DNA of 64,000 bases from JAAYBQ01 sp035403465 (GTDB lineage: Bacteria; Spirochaetota; UBA4802; UBA5550). The stretch's first letter is position 1, and every line of letters starts with the position of its first letter. Below, one piece after another: positions 1-8,019 of the stretch. Location: positions 1 to 64,000 of the forward strand of contig DAONFG010000001.1 in the NCBI GenBank assembly GCA_035403465.1. Direction: 5' to 3'. The translations under genes and the position numbers were made by a program. The notes under the pieces are model-generated. The model was not told the origin of the DNA, ran no database searches, and saw nothing but the letters and a program-made list of their open reading frames with translations.

Positions 1-60
1 GAAAAAATTATTCATAAGGCAGCTTAATTTTTTGACTTTTCTCATAGTGGAAACTATCTG

Positions 61-185
61 CGTTAAAACACTTAAAGAACCCTCTACCACCCCCTTATAC
101 AGGGGACTCAATGTTTTTTATATGGAGCAAAAAATGGTTACATCCCTGTCTTTAAGCTAGGGTAATTTTGTTGTAAGTTAAATTT
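61..185. repeat. Diverged copy of a ~140-bp repeat (copy A)
   Basis: This stretch aligns along its length with the element at 189-330. Shared landmarks in the same order are a TTAAAACAC block, a run of C followed by CAGGGGAC, a GAGCAAAA-like block, CTTTAAG and a final GTTAAATTT. It differs at many bases and has small indels, so it is an older copy lying head-to-tail with copy B, only a few bases apart. No coding frame is evident. The edges are approximate. Confidence 0.6.
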
Positions 186-188
186 GTG

Positions 189-330
189 ATATAGGAATTT
201 CCGTTTATTAAAACACTCAAAGTATCCTGCACCGCCCCAGATTCAGGGGACACAATGGTACTTATGGGAAGCAAAATATTGTTATATTCTTGACTTTAAG
301 TCCCCGGAATGATTCTGTAAATTAAAATTT
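189..330. repeat. ~142-bp repeat, copy B
   Basis: The block is 142 bases long and matches 4180-4321 with only two substitutions (GACTTTAAGT here, GAATTTAAGC there) and no indels. Inside it, CCCC and GGGG arms around AGATTCA, and a distant GGGGAC/GTCCCC pair, could fold into a hairpin. It has no convincing open frame and no transposase. It is either a small non-autonomous element or the end of a larger duplicated unit. Confidence 0.85.
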
Positions 331-362
331 ACGGACCTGAACATTCGAGGAAATGCTGCGTT

Positions 363-509
363 TTGTATGGAATCACAAATAATGAAGATAAAATATTCTG
401 TATCACCAGGGAAGCTATGGAATTAACAACGCGTTATGAATTAACCGGAGAACCTTTTTACAAAGTTGTTGCAATTGATGCAATGAGAGATATGATAGAT
501 AACAAATAA
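363..509 (+). CDS. Small open frame, possible gene remnant
   Basis: A frame from TTG at 363 to TAA at 509 gives 48 codons, including an internal Met at codon 19 (ATG 417). The translation reads naturally near its end (for example ELTGEPFYKVVAIDAM). It begins right at the end of repeat copy B, and the open frame runs back into the repeat without a clear ATG and Shine-Dalgarno. It may be the C-terminal remnant of a gene cut by the repeat, or a genuine small gene upstream of the 554 gene. I do not recognise a family. Confidence 0.3.
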   Translation: MYGITNNEDKIFCITREAMELTTRYELTGEPFYKVVAIDAMRDMIDNK

Positions 510-553
510 TAAATATCAGTATCGCTGAAAGAAAATTTACAGGATAATTTAAT

Positions 554-1288
554 ATGGATAACAGGATTAGGCAGCAGGTTGAACTCGTGCATATCATAGT
601 CTCGTTATTTGAAGTAGTCGACAGAAGCGGCTACCTGTTCGAACTTGAAAAGTACTTATACTTAGCCGATAATTATCAGTACCTTGCAGAAGCAATAAAT
701 ATGGTGACGAAAGGTACAGACCCGGAGGAGGTCGCAAAATATTTAAAAGATCTTGTGGATTCGGAACAGGACCCCGATGTTAAACGCCTGAAGAAAATGG
801 TGGAACAGGCTGTCCCGCAGATACAGATCGGGATAGGTACGGCTTACTCAATTAAGTACAGGTTGTTTGCACTTGTTTCACCTGAAGTGGAACATCATTA
901 TACAATGAAGCTCCTTGAGTTTGAAAGAAGAAAAAACCTGTTTTATTCAGAGTCGGTATTATTTAATTCAGAACCTGAACTTGTATCCGTTGTGGAAACA
1001 ATTTTTCTTTTCGGGAAAATCGCAGGGCATCCGGTGGGGATGACAGCAATTGAATACAGAACAATCGCCCTTGCGCTTCTCGGATGTTCCCGGGCGATGC
1101 AGGTGAAGATATTTGAATATTTTCCCTTAATTGAAGCTGAAAAATTCCTGGATTTCTACAGCCCGGGAAAAATAAACGAAACTGATGTAATAAATGCCAT
1201 GCATGAGATTGAAGAATGGGAACGCAAACAGGAGGTTTTAAGAAAGAAAATAATTGAATGGCAGCTTAAGCAGAACAAGGGGGAATAG
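554..1288 (+). CDS. Unknown 244-aa protein, weakly FliG-like C-terminal part
   Basis: A complete 244-aa frame with no signal peptide or membrane segment, so probably cytoplasmic. It is mostly helical and charged. Around residues 175-215 the pattern ALALLGCSRAMQVKIFEYF, then EAEKFL, resembles the short helical repeats of FliG or MgtE-N domains. This is a weak hint, not an assignment. The C-terminus is a charged helix, EIEEWERKQEVLRKKIIEW. It lies inside the block bounded by two near-identical repeats, with an unknown secreted protein downstream at 1380, so the two may be expressed together. Confidence 0.6.
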   Translation: MDNRIRQQVELVHIIVSLFEVVDRSGYLFELEKYLYLADNYQYLAEAINMVTKGTDPEEVAKYLKDLVDSEQDPDVKRLKKMVEQAVPQIQIGIGTAYSIKYRLFALVSPEVEHHYTMKLLEFERRKNLFYSESVLFNSEPELVSVVETIFLFGKIAGHPVGMTAIEYRTIALALLGCSRAMQVKIFEYFPLIEAEKFLDFYSPGKINETDVINAMHEIEEWERKQEVLRKKIIEWQLKQNKGE

Positions 1289-1379
1289 ATCTGCGTATTA
1301 CTGTTGACTGACCTTTCATTTAATCGTGAAGATTAATAAAACTGATGTTATTTTATTATTAAATTCAAATGGTAACTTT

Positions 1380-1937
1380 ATGGAAAAAACTCTAAAGATC
1401 ATAATCTGCAGTATCGTGTTCCTGCTTGTTTTTAACCCGGTTTATTCTGATAAGGATGATGATAAATACTATTTCAGCGGTAAATATTACGTTGAATCAA
1501 CGGGGATTTTTGATGTAATATACGGTCCGGAAGAGGATAAACTTATAATACTTATCAATAAAATGGCATTCAGTGACGCTAAAACAATCAAGCAGATGAG
1601 AGCAATGCCTCTGCGGGTGCTGGGATTGTATAAATCCGAAGAAAACAGCGGGAACGATGAACAGAATAAAAAAATTGATCTGCTTGCAAGAATTTCCTTT
1701 AAAAAAACCAACAAGGTTGAAATTAACTTATCAAAGGAACAGCATGACAAATATGATGGGGTTGTTATTGAAATGGATAAGGGGGAACCCTGTGAAGGCA
1801 CTTTCTCTAATTATGCCAAGATGCCAAGCAAAGAGAATCATGATGCAGAGAATGAATATTACAAAAATATAGATAACTCAGAACCAATAGATTACTATGA
1901 TAAAATGATAGAAAAGGATCTTGAAGATTCTAATTGA
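1380..1937 (+). CDS. Unknown secreted protein, 185 aa
   Basis: I place the start at ATG 1380 rather than the in-frame upstream ATG at 1326. The protein then begins MEKTLKIIICSIVFLLVFN, a textbook signal peptide with likely cleavage near VYS-DKDD. The mature part, about 165 residues, is rich in Lys, Asp and Glu and contains alternating strand-like stretches. It is probably periplasmic or exported. There is no recognisable domain. It follows the 244-aa gene on the same strand after a 91-base gap. Confidence 0.6.
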   Translation: MEKTLKIIICSIVFLLVFNPVYSDKDDDKYYFSGKYYVESTGIFDVIYGPEEDKLIILINKMAFSDAKTIKQMRAMPLRVLGLYKSEENSGNDEQNKKIDLLARISFKKTNKVEINLSKEQHDKYDGVVIEMDKGEPCEGTFSNYAKMPSKENHDAENEYYKNIDNSEPIDYYDKMIEKDLEDSN

Positions 1938-2108
1938 TTTGAATTAACCAGGATACATAAAATGTTAATCGTAAATAAAAATACAACATTATTAGACCAT
2001 TATAATAATCATCACAGCATTACGATACCGGGTAGCGTTTCTCTTATTTTTGAATTTACTTTTGCTATAATCAGTGTAGACGCATTGAGCGCAAACCCTG
2101 AACCCGCA

Positions 2109-2153
2109 AGATGAATAGTAAGATTTACCGGCAACGAATCTTACTATTCATCT
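2109..2153. terminator. 17-bp perfect inverted repeat between convergent genes
   Basis: AGATGAATAGTAAGATT at 2109-2125 is exactly complementary to 2137-2153, with an 11-base loop. It lies between the 3' ends of the convergent genes at 1380-1937 and 2215-3516, which suits a bidirectional terminator. The stem is AT-rich and the following T tract is short (CTGTTTT), so it is not a classical intrinsic terminator. It could instead be an mRNA-stabilising hairpin. Confidence 0.5.
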
Positions 2154-2214
2154 GTTTTCCATTGAAAAGGTGTCAGGTTAAGTTATAAATATTAATAAAT
2201 CTCCATATGTTTTG

Positions 2215-3516
2215 TTATTCGTTACCAACGGCCTTTTTTATCATATCTATAATAGATGCGCTGTCTGTTTCCAGCGCGTATTCCATGACGGATTTTCCAG
2301 AGTTATCCTTAACGTCAAGCTTTGCCTTTTTGCTGATTAGAAACTCAACTGCCGCCTTATCACTTATCTCTAGTGCCAGCATAACCGGATATCTGCCCTC
2401 GTTATTGCATATATTTACATTTGCGCCGTTATTAACAAGAAATTTTAATGATGCCATATCACAATAGTTATCACTGAAACAGGCCATTAAAGGCGTATTA
2501 CCTTCATTGTCTTTTATGTTAACATCGGCACCTTTATTTATAAATAATTTTAATAATTCCGTCTGATCTTTTGACGATAATTCGTGTTCCTCATCGATTA
2601 TGATATAAAACAAGGGTGTTTCACCATTATCGTTTTTTACATTAACCTTGGCACCTTTGGTAAGCAGCAGCGTGATAATTTCAGTATTAGCCGATTTAGA
2701 TGCAACATGCAGGGCAGTATTACCTTCATTATCACGCAGGTTTAAATCAGCTCCATAATTAATGAAAAATCTGGCCAGATCATGATCATTTTTATTATAG
2801 CATTTCCGTATCAGGCATGACCTTCCGGAATCAGCCTGCGCATTCAGATCGGCACCTTTTTTAAGCAGCGCGTTTGCGTATTCTATATTCTCCGTCAGCA
2901 TAAGAGGAGTTTCTCTGTGATTATTCCGCGCATTCACATCCGCGCCATTCTGCAGAAGAAGGTTGGTGATATCAAGGTTCTTCCCCATGCGTTGTGCTTC
3001 ATGTAACGGAGTGTTGCCTTCGTTATCCCTGGTATTTACAGATGCGCCGTTATCTATCAGGATTTTGACATTGTTGTAATTCGTATCAGCCATATTGATT
3101 AAAGCGGTCCGCCCGCGGTTGTTTTTTGCGTTAACATCCGCACCGGCGGTGATTAATGCCTCAATGATGGGGCTTACATCGGTTGTGAAACTGCATTGAT
3201 TCCCAACGCTTGTTAAAGCAGTATCGCCGTTATTATCAACAGCGGTTACACTTGCCCCTTTATCAAGAAGAAGCTTGATAATCTTAACATTATCAAGTAT
3301 ACCGCAGGCATACATCAGGACTGATGTTCCATCTTCGGTCGTTGCATTAACATTCGCGCCCTGGTCTATATAATTACTGACAGAGTTATAATCATTATTA
3401 ACTACCGCCTCGTACAGCATCTGGTTGACATTTGAATCCTCCTGTGCGTAGCCAATCCGCATGGTCGATAGTGTAAGTATCATTGCGATGATAAACAATT
3501 TTTTTAGTTTTTCCAT
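2215..3516 (-). CDS. Secreted ankyrin-repeat protein
   Basis: A 433-aa protein with an N-terminal signal peptide (MEKLKKLFIIAMILTLSTMR, cleavage near GYA-Q). From about residue 29 to the end it is a chain of roughly eleven to twelve ankyrin repeats, with repeated cores such as DNEGNTPLH, LLLDKGASV, GADVNAKNN and GNTALHVAS. Ankyrin chains bind proteins and have no catalytic activity of their own. The signal peptide points to the periplasm or outside the cell. A partial copy of its repeats 2-4 lies upstream at 3878-4136. Internal similarity makes this gene prone to slippage and duplication. Confidence 0.9.
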   Translation of the reverse strand: MEKLKKLFIIAMILTLSTMRIGYAQEDSNVNQMLYEAVVNNDYNSVSNYIDQGANVNATTEDGTSVLMYACGILDNVKIIKLLLDKGASVTAVDNNGDTALTSVGNQCSFTTDVSPIIEALITAGADVNAKNNRGRTALINMADTNYNNVKILIDNGASVNTRDNEGNTPLHEAQRMGKNLDITNLLLQNGADVNARNNHRETPLMLTENIEYANALLKKGADLNAQADSGRSCLIRKCYNKNDHDLARFFINYGADLNLRDNEGNTALHVASKSANTEIITLLLTKGAKVNVKNDNGETPLFYIIIDEEHELSSKDQTELLKLFINKGADVNIKDNEGNTPLMACFSDNYCDMASLKFLVNNGANVNICNNEGRYPVMLALEISDKAAVEFLISKKAKLDVKDNSGKSVMEYALETDSASIIDMIKKAVGNE

Positions 3517-3877
3517 TATGATTATACCTCGATTTATTAAAACGATCGTTAGCTTTTAAGCAACATCTACGTAATTTTTGCGTTATCCTGATACATTATG
3601 CTGATAATAATTTCCTTAATTCAACGTGAGGTATATTCCCTCATCATCCTGTAGTATTTTAGATTTTATATTCTATACATCCGGGAAATAATTTCAAGAA
3701 TAAAATAAAATTTAAAAATTAATTCGGGTACTGTAAAAAACAGCTTCATATCGTATTCATTTTCATTATATGCATAACAGATATGCGGTTGTAGAATGAC
3801 TTTTCAGAAGTGGAGGCCTGGTGCCTTAAAATCGGACATTTGCGTCAGTATTATGACACCAATGGGTGATGGACTGA
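3517..3877. other. Upstream region of the ankyrin gene, no gene seen
   Basis: About 360 AT-rich bases separate the ankyrin gene start from its partial duplicate. It should carry the promoter of the ankyrin gene on the minus strand, but I could not pick a convincing -35/-10 pair. I see no open frame, RNA gene or repeat worth calling. Confidence 0.4.
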
Positions 3878-4136
3878 TATCTATCAGGATTTTGACATTG
3901 TTGTAATTCGTGTCACCCATATTGATTAAAGCGGTCCGCCGGTGCGGTTGTTCTTTGCATTAACATCCGCACCGGCGGTGATTAATGCCTCAATGATGGG
4001 GCTTACATCGGTTGTGAAACTGCATTGATTCCCAACGCATGTTAAAGTAGTATCGCCGTTATTATCAACAGCGGTGACACTGGCCTCTTTATAAAGAAGA
4101 AGCCGGATAATCCTGACATCATCCAGTTTGCCGCAG
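3878..4136 (-). pseudogene. Frameshifted partial copy of the ankyrin gene
   Basis: This segment matches 3051-3307 of the intact ankyrin gene, covering the part that encodes residues ADVNAKNN, SVTAVDNNGD and CSFTTDVSPIIEALITAG. Offset between copies is 827 bases up to position 3940 and 829 afterwards, so two bases were inserted near 3941. That shifts the frame and stops translation soon after NNR. Upstream, the frame remains open to a Met at 4177 through unrelated codons. It has no signal peptide and no complete repeat chain. It is probably non-functional, although it could serve as a recombination donor. Confidence 0.8.
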
Positions 4137-4179
4137 AGGGAAGGCGGGGACTTTTCCAGTCGTTTGAAATACTTCAATT

Positions 4180-4321
4180 ATATAGGAATTTCCGTTTATT
4201 AAAACACTCAAAGTATCCTGCACCGCCCCAGATTCAGGGGACACAATGGTACTTATGGGAAGCAAAATATTGTTATATTCTTGAATTTAAGCCCCCGGAA
4301 TGATTCTGTAAATTAAAATTT
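4180..4321. repeat. ~142-bp repeat, copy C
   Basis: This is a direct, same-orientation copy of 189-330, identical at 140 of 142 positions. It begins 44 bases beyond the end of the ankyrin pseudogene. Together the two copies bracket 3.85 kb holding the small frame, two unknown genes, the ankyrin gene and its pseudogene. The flanks on either side differ between copies. I saw no clear target-site duplication. Confidence 0.85.
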
Positions 4322-4428
4322 GCGCCGCTAAAAATTTCACGAGTATACCAAACACTGCGGTTTAATATTTAAACCATACATATAAAAAATTTAATTTTTT
4401 TTAGAAATTCCGCTAAAAATCGAAAAAT

Positions 4429-4728
4429 TTACGGAGGCTTCACCACCCGCCTGTATGGTTTAAAATATCCATTCCTTATACCATGTGTTCTAACCAGCTT
4501 TTTTATCTCCGCATCTGCCATAAATGAATACACAGTGTCTTTTATCATTAACGCCATGCAGTCAGGGCATGTATGGCGCTGAAAACCGTTGCTGAATTTT
4601 CCGCAGGCTATGAGTTTTTTAACTTCGTCGAGTTTTTCGTCATCAAGCGGGCCGCACATGACCTCAAATTTGTGCGGGTAAATCTCCTTAAATTCAGGCC
4701 AGTGCCTTGTCCATACCGACCTGTACAT
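4429..4728 (-). pseudogene. Truncated IS91-like transposase (N-terminal part)
   Basis: The 99-aa frame keeps features of the N-terminal zinc-binding region of IS91-type transposases: a Y-x-P start upstream (the open frame continues to 4812 and reads AYTPALERWN), then a tryptophan-rich helix, KLIACGKFSNGFQRH and TCPDC. The further cysteines, the Y2 HUH catalytic core and most of the roughly 400-aa protein are missing. After CPDC it runs into unrelated sequence, ending VVKPP. It is therefore a relic, consistent with the repeat-rich accessory nature of 1-4900. The family call rests on pattern recognition only. Confidence 0.5.
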
Positions 4729-4969
4729 GTTCCAGCGTTCAAGCGCCGGTGTGTAAGCTGTTTTTTTTTCGCATGCAGAAGGTACAGTACATGCATTGTA
4801 TACGACGCAGATTTAATAAAAAATAAAAATTTTTTTGCTCAGGAGTTACATTCCCCCCGTAACCATTCACAAAAACTTCATTCATACTTAAAATAATTCT
4901 CGCACTTCATTCTGAAGATGTTTAAAATGGCATATATCCGGTTGAAAATGATTTTATCGAGGCAAAACA

Positions 4970-5608
4970 ATGGCTGATATAAAAAAGAAGCCCTCAATCA
5001 TATTTACAAAGTACTCGCCATATACGGTGACAGACCTTGAGCATCTTGAAAACAACCTTGGAAACAGGATCGAAGTCAAACCTGTAATGTCGCTCTGCAG
5101 GTGCGGCGAATCAAAACATAAACCACACTGCGACGGATCGCACTGCGAACACCCAATCAACGGAGAAAAGAGCCCTGAACGAGACCCGTACAAATGGAAG
5201 GACTATCGCGGTGAAAAGATAACAGTCCATTTCAACCTTGGAGTCTGTTCACATGACACTTCATGTGTAAGGCTGCTTCCTGCAGTATTCAACGTGAACA
5301 GGCGGCCCTGGATCCTGGCTGATGCAGCCCCAACCGATGAACTGATTTCAGTGATAAACAAGTGCCCTTCAGGTGCGCTGGCCTATACAATTAACGGAGT
5401 TCTGCATAAACGGCTTTACGATGGTGAACCGAAAATCAGGGCGCATGCAAAGGGCCCGATCGAGGTATACGGCGATATAGAACTCAGGGATGACCAGGGA
5501 ACACAGCCCGAAACCGGTGACCACTACGTTCTTTGCGGATGCGGCTGTTCAAAAAATCATCCCTTCTGCGACGGCCGGCATTTAAGAAAAAAAAGAAAGG
5601 CGGACTGA
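4970..5608 (+). CDS. CDGSH iron-sulfur protein with central Fer4_19-like domain
   Basis: A 212-aa soluble protein with three cluster-binding modules. Near residue 43 is a CDGSH finger (CRCGESKHKPHCDGSH). In the middle is a divergent ferredoxin-like domain (GVCSHDTSCVRLLPAVF, then CPSGAL), typical of the Fer4_19/DUF1271 family. Near the C-terminus is a second CDGSH-type finger (CGCGCSKNHPFCDGRH). CDGSH fingers bind [2Fe-2S] through three Cys and one His, and all are present. The stop codon directly abuts the TTG start of ccmA, so the gene leads the cytochrome c maturation operon. A redox or Fe-S role linked to haem handling is inference. Confidence 0.9.
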   Translation: MADIKKKPSIIFTKYSPYTVTDLEHLENNLGNRIEVKPVMSLCRCGESKHKPHCDGSHCEHPINGEKSPERDPYKWKDYRGEKITVHFNLGVCSHDTSCVRLLPAVFNVNRRPWILADAAPTDELISVINKCPSGALAYTINGVLHKRLYDGEPKIRAHAKGPIEVYGDIELRDDQGTQPETGDHYVLCGCGCSKNHPFCDGRHLRKKRKAD

Positions 5609-6220
5609 TTGGATACCCTTTTAATTAACGCGGAGAATGTTTCCAGGAGATTCGGGACGGTAACTGTTTTTAAAAACATATCGTTCAGGGCAGAGGCAAA
5701 CAGTTCCATTGCAATAACCGGCCGTAACGGATCGGGCAAGTCCACCCTGCTGCAGATAGCAGCCGGTATCCAGCGCGCCAGTTCAGGCTGTGTGACTCTG
5801 AGAGTTAATGACGCCAGCATCAATGCTGAAAATTTTTCCGCGCATGCGGGATACACCGGTCCCCTGGTTAACCCGTATGATATGCTCACAGCCGCAGAGA
5901 ACCTTGCATTTACAGTAAAAGATAAGGCCGCTGAAGAACGGATCGACGGCATGCTCAATTACTTTGACCTTTACAAAGACCGGGATAAAATTGTAAAATA
6001 CTACTCCTCGGGAATGAAACAGAGACTTAAACTGATACATGCCTTCATCAATGACCCGGCAATAATACTCCTCGATGAACCGGGGAGCAACCTTGACAGT
6101 ACCGGCAAAGATAAACTCTTCGAGACAATTGAAAAACTTAAAGAGAACCGCATTGTTATAATCGCATCAAATGAACAGGACGAAATCAATCTATGCAGCG
6201 GCAGGGTGGAACTTGGATAA
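5609..6220 (+). CDS. ccmA: Cytochrome c maturation ABC ATPase CcmA
   Basis: A 203-aa ABC ATPase: Walker A GRNGSGKST at residues 38-46, signature YSSGMKQRL, and Walker B IILLDEPGSNLD. CcmA powers the CcmABCD complex that releases holo-CcmE after haem loading. The assignment comes from its position before ccmB-ccmF and its short single-domain length. The start is TTG at 5609, right after the CDGSH stop, with AAAGAAAGG upstream as a ribosome binding site. Its 3' end overlaps ccmB by eight bases. Confidence 0.93.
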   Translation: MDTLLINAENVSRRFGTVTVFKNISFRAEANSSIAITGRNGSGKSTLLQIAAGIQRASSGCVTLRVNDASINAENFSAHAGYTGPLVNPYDMLTAAENLAFTVKDKAAEERIDGMLNYFDLYKDRDKIVKYYSSGMKQRLKLIHAFINDPAIILLDEPGSNLDSTGKDKLFETIEKLKENRIVIIASNEQDEINLCSGRVELG

Positions 6221-6872
6221 CAGAATTTATAAACACCTGAAAAAGGACCTCCTTGTTGAATTCCGGAACCGTTCAGCGGTCAACATAAGCTTTGCCTTTG
6301 CCGGAATCACGACACTCGCAGTAAGCCTTGCATCCGGAGGTATTAAGCTGGACGCGAACATTCAGTCGATCCTCTTCTGGATAATTATCTTTTTCAGCGG
6401 AATGAGCGGGCTTGCACACACCTTTATACGCGAAGAGGAGGAGAGGACAGCCCTCTTCCTGGCAATACATTCCATTCCTGAAGAGGTCTATATTGCCAAA
6501 CTGCTTTTTAACCTTGTATTCTTTATATTCATAGCGGCTGTTATAACCCCGTTATACATTTTTTTCATGCAGGCGGTTCCGGTTCACCTGCTGCACTTTT
6601 CGCTTACAGTTCTTGCCGGCAGCATTGCCATAGCATCAGTGTCGACAATCCTGGGCGCCATAGTATCAAAGGCTGAAAACCGCGGGACACTTTTCACGGT
6701 GATATCCTTCCCCCTGATGCTCCCGGTGCTCTGGATTGCCATTATGACAACAACAGCCTGCCTTGAATCCGGCGCAGCACCGGAATTACGCGGCATCCTT
6801 TTTTTACTTGCCTTTTCAGGTGTCATCATTTCCGCATCATATATGTCGTTTAAATTCATATGGATGGAATAG
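6213..6872 (+). CDS. ccmB: Haem exporter membrane subunit CcmB
   Basis: Six hydrophobic segments and an N-terminus KKDLLVEFRNRSAV typical of CcmB (about 220 aa). I choose TTG 6213, giving 219 aa starting LDNRIYKHLKK. The in-frame ATG at 6171 would overlap ccmA by 50 bases and add residues unlike the family. CcmB is the inner-membrane permease partner of CcmA. Its stop lies one base before the ccmC start. Confidence 0.88.
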   Translation: MDNRIYKHLKKDLLVEFRNRSAVNISFAFAGITTLAVSLASGGIKLDANIQSILFWIIIFFSGMSGLAHTFIREEEERTALFLAIHSIPEEVYIAKLLFNLVFFIFIAAVITPLYIFFMQAVPVHLLHFSLTVLAGSIAIASVSTILGAIVSKAENRGTLFTVISFPLMLPVLWIAIMTTTACLESGAAPELRGILFLLAFSGVIISASYMSFKFIWME

Positions 6873-6873
6873 T

Positions 6874-7548
6874 ATGAAGGCTTTACGGCTTGTTCAGTAT
6901 ATAATCGTCGCGGTCATGATGCCTGCAGTTTTTTACATGGCGCTGGTATGGGTACCGCCCGCAATGGGTCTTGGAGACGCGAGCAGGATCCTCTATTTTC
7001 ACGTACCCATCGCATGGAGCAGTGTTCTGGCTTTCCTTGCATCCGGTTATTATTCAATCCGGTTCCTCATGAAAGAGAATTCCAGCTATGAACTTTACGC
7101 ATGGAACGCCGCATACACCGGTCTTGTATACTCTGTGCTTACTGTGATAACAGGTTCTATCTGGGCGCACATAAGCTGGAACATCTGGTGGAACTGGGAC
7201 CCGCGCGAAACATCGGCAGTTATTCTGCTGCTCATATACATTGCGTACATAAGCCTCTACTCATCGTTAAAGGAGAGGCCGGGCCGCGGAAAAATCAGTG
7301 CTGTATACCTTGTAATCGCTGCTGTGGTTATGCCATTCTTTGTGTTCATCATACCGCGTATCTACAGGTCACTTCACCCGGACATGATATTCGGTTCAGA
7401 AAATAAATTCGACCTTGAACCGTCAATGCGCATCACGCTCCTGACGTCAATAGCGGTATTCACCCTGCTTTATTTTATTATTATCAGCCTGATGAACCGC
7501 GCCTCTATCCTGGAAAAAACAATTGGGGAGAACATTCATGATAACTGA
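6874..7548 (+). CDS. ccmC: Haem transfer protein CcmC
   Basis: A 224-aa membrane protein with six hydrophobic helices and the tryptophan-rich WWD signature (WNIWWNWDPRETSAVILLL) between helices. Conserved histidines in YFHVP and SLHPDM fit the axial haem ligands. CcmC loads haem onto the periplasmic chaperone CcmE. The ATG at 6874 fits family length; the longer in-frame start at 6763 lies inside ccmB and is rejected. Its last codons overlap the small ccmD frame. Confidence 0.94.
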   Translation: MKALRLVQYIIVAVMMPAVFYMALVWVPPAMGLGDASRILYFHVPIAWSSVLAFLASGYYSIRFLMKENSSYELYAWNAAYTGLVYSVLTVITGSIWAHISWNIWWNWDPRETSAVILLLIYIAYISLYSSLKERPGRGKISAVYLVIAAVVMPFFVFIIPRIYRSLHPDMIFGSENKFDLEPSMRITLLTSIAVFTLLYFIIISLMNRASILEKTIGENIHDN

Positions 7549-7651
7549 AGTTATAATTGCCTTATGCGTTATATGGGCAGGCATATCCTTTCTCCTGTTC
7601 AGGATTGACAGGAGAATCACTTCACTTGAAAGGAAAGTAAATGAAAAATAA
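7538..7651 (+). CDS. ccmD: Small membrane protein CcmD
   Basis: A 37-aa frame (ATG 7538, TAA 7651) overlapping the end of ccmC by 11 bases and the start of ccmE by 11. It has one membrane helix (TEVIIALCVIWAGISFLLF) followed by a basic tail RIDRRITSLERKV, exactly the layout of CcmD. CcmD helps holo-CcmE leave CcmABC. GGGGAG upstream of the ATG is a good ribosome binding site. Short genes like this are easily missed in annotation. Confidence 0.85.
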   Translation: MITEVIIALCVIWAGISFLLFRIDRRITSLERKVNEK

Positions 7652-8018
7652 AAGGATCCTAGTCTTTATAGCTTTTATCGTCCTGGTGGTCGCTTCGATC
7701 CTCCTGCTGGGAAAGGATATGTTCTCCCCTTACGTTTCGTTTTCATACGCAAAGAATCACCCTGACAAATATGTGCAGGTAATAGGGAAGAGGGGAAGTG
7801 TGGTCCCGGCCAATACTGAGGGTAAGGGCTACACCTTCACCTTGATCAGCGAAAAAAATGAGCAGATGAACGCATGGACCACAGAAGCAAAACCTGCAAA
7901 CTTTGAGCATGCCGAAGAGCTTGTGGTAATTGGAAGGTATTCTAAAGAAAAAAATATTTTCATCGCAGATAAAGTCCTCACCAAGTGCCCGTCAAAATAC
8001 CAGAAGGAAAAGAAATAA
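7641..8018 (+). CDS. ccmE: Haem chaperone CcmE, cysteine (CxxxY) type
   Basis: A 125-aa protein with an N-terminal membrane anchor (residues 5-23) and an OB-fold periplasmic domain, the usual CcmE layout. The haem-attachment motif reads KCPSKYQ with Cys116 and Tyr120. Classical CcmE has His there in an HxxxY motif. The CxxxY variant is known from archaea and some sulfate reducers, where Cys carries the haem. Here it sits with ccmABCD and ccmF. I see no ccmG, ccmH or ccmI in this window. Confidence 0.92.
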   Translation: MKNKRILVFIAFIVLVVASILLLGKDMFSPYVSFSYAKNHPDKYVQVIGKRGSVVPANTEGKGYTFTLISEKNEQMNAWTTEAKPANFEHAEELVVIGRYSKEKNIFIADKVLTKCPSKYQKEKK

Positions 8019-8019
8019 T

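Noticed and set aside
6171..6873. Earlier starts for ccmB (6171) and ccmC (6763)
   Set aside because: They overlap the preceding genes extensively and add residues unlike the families.
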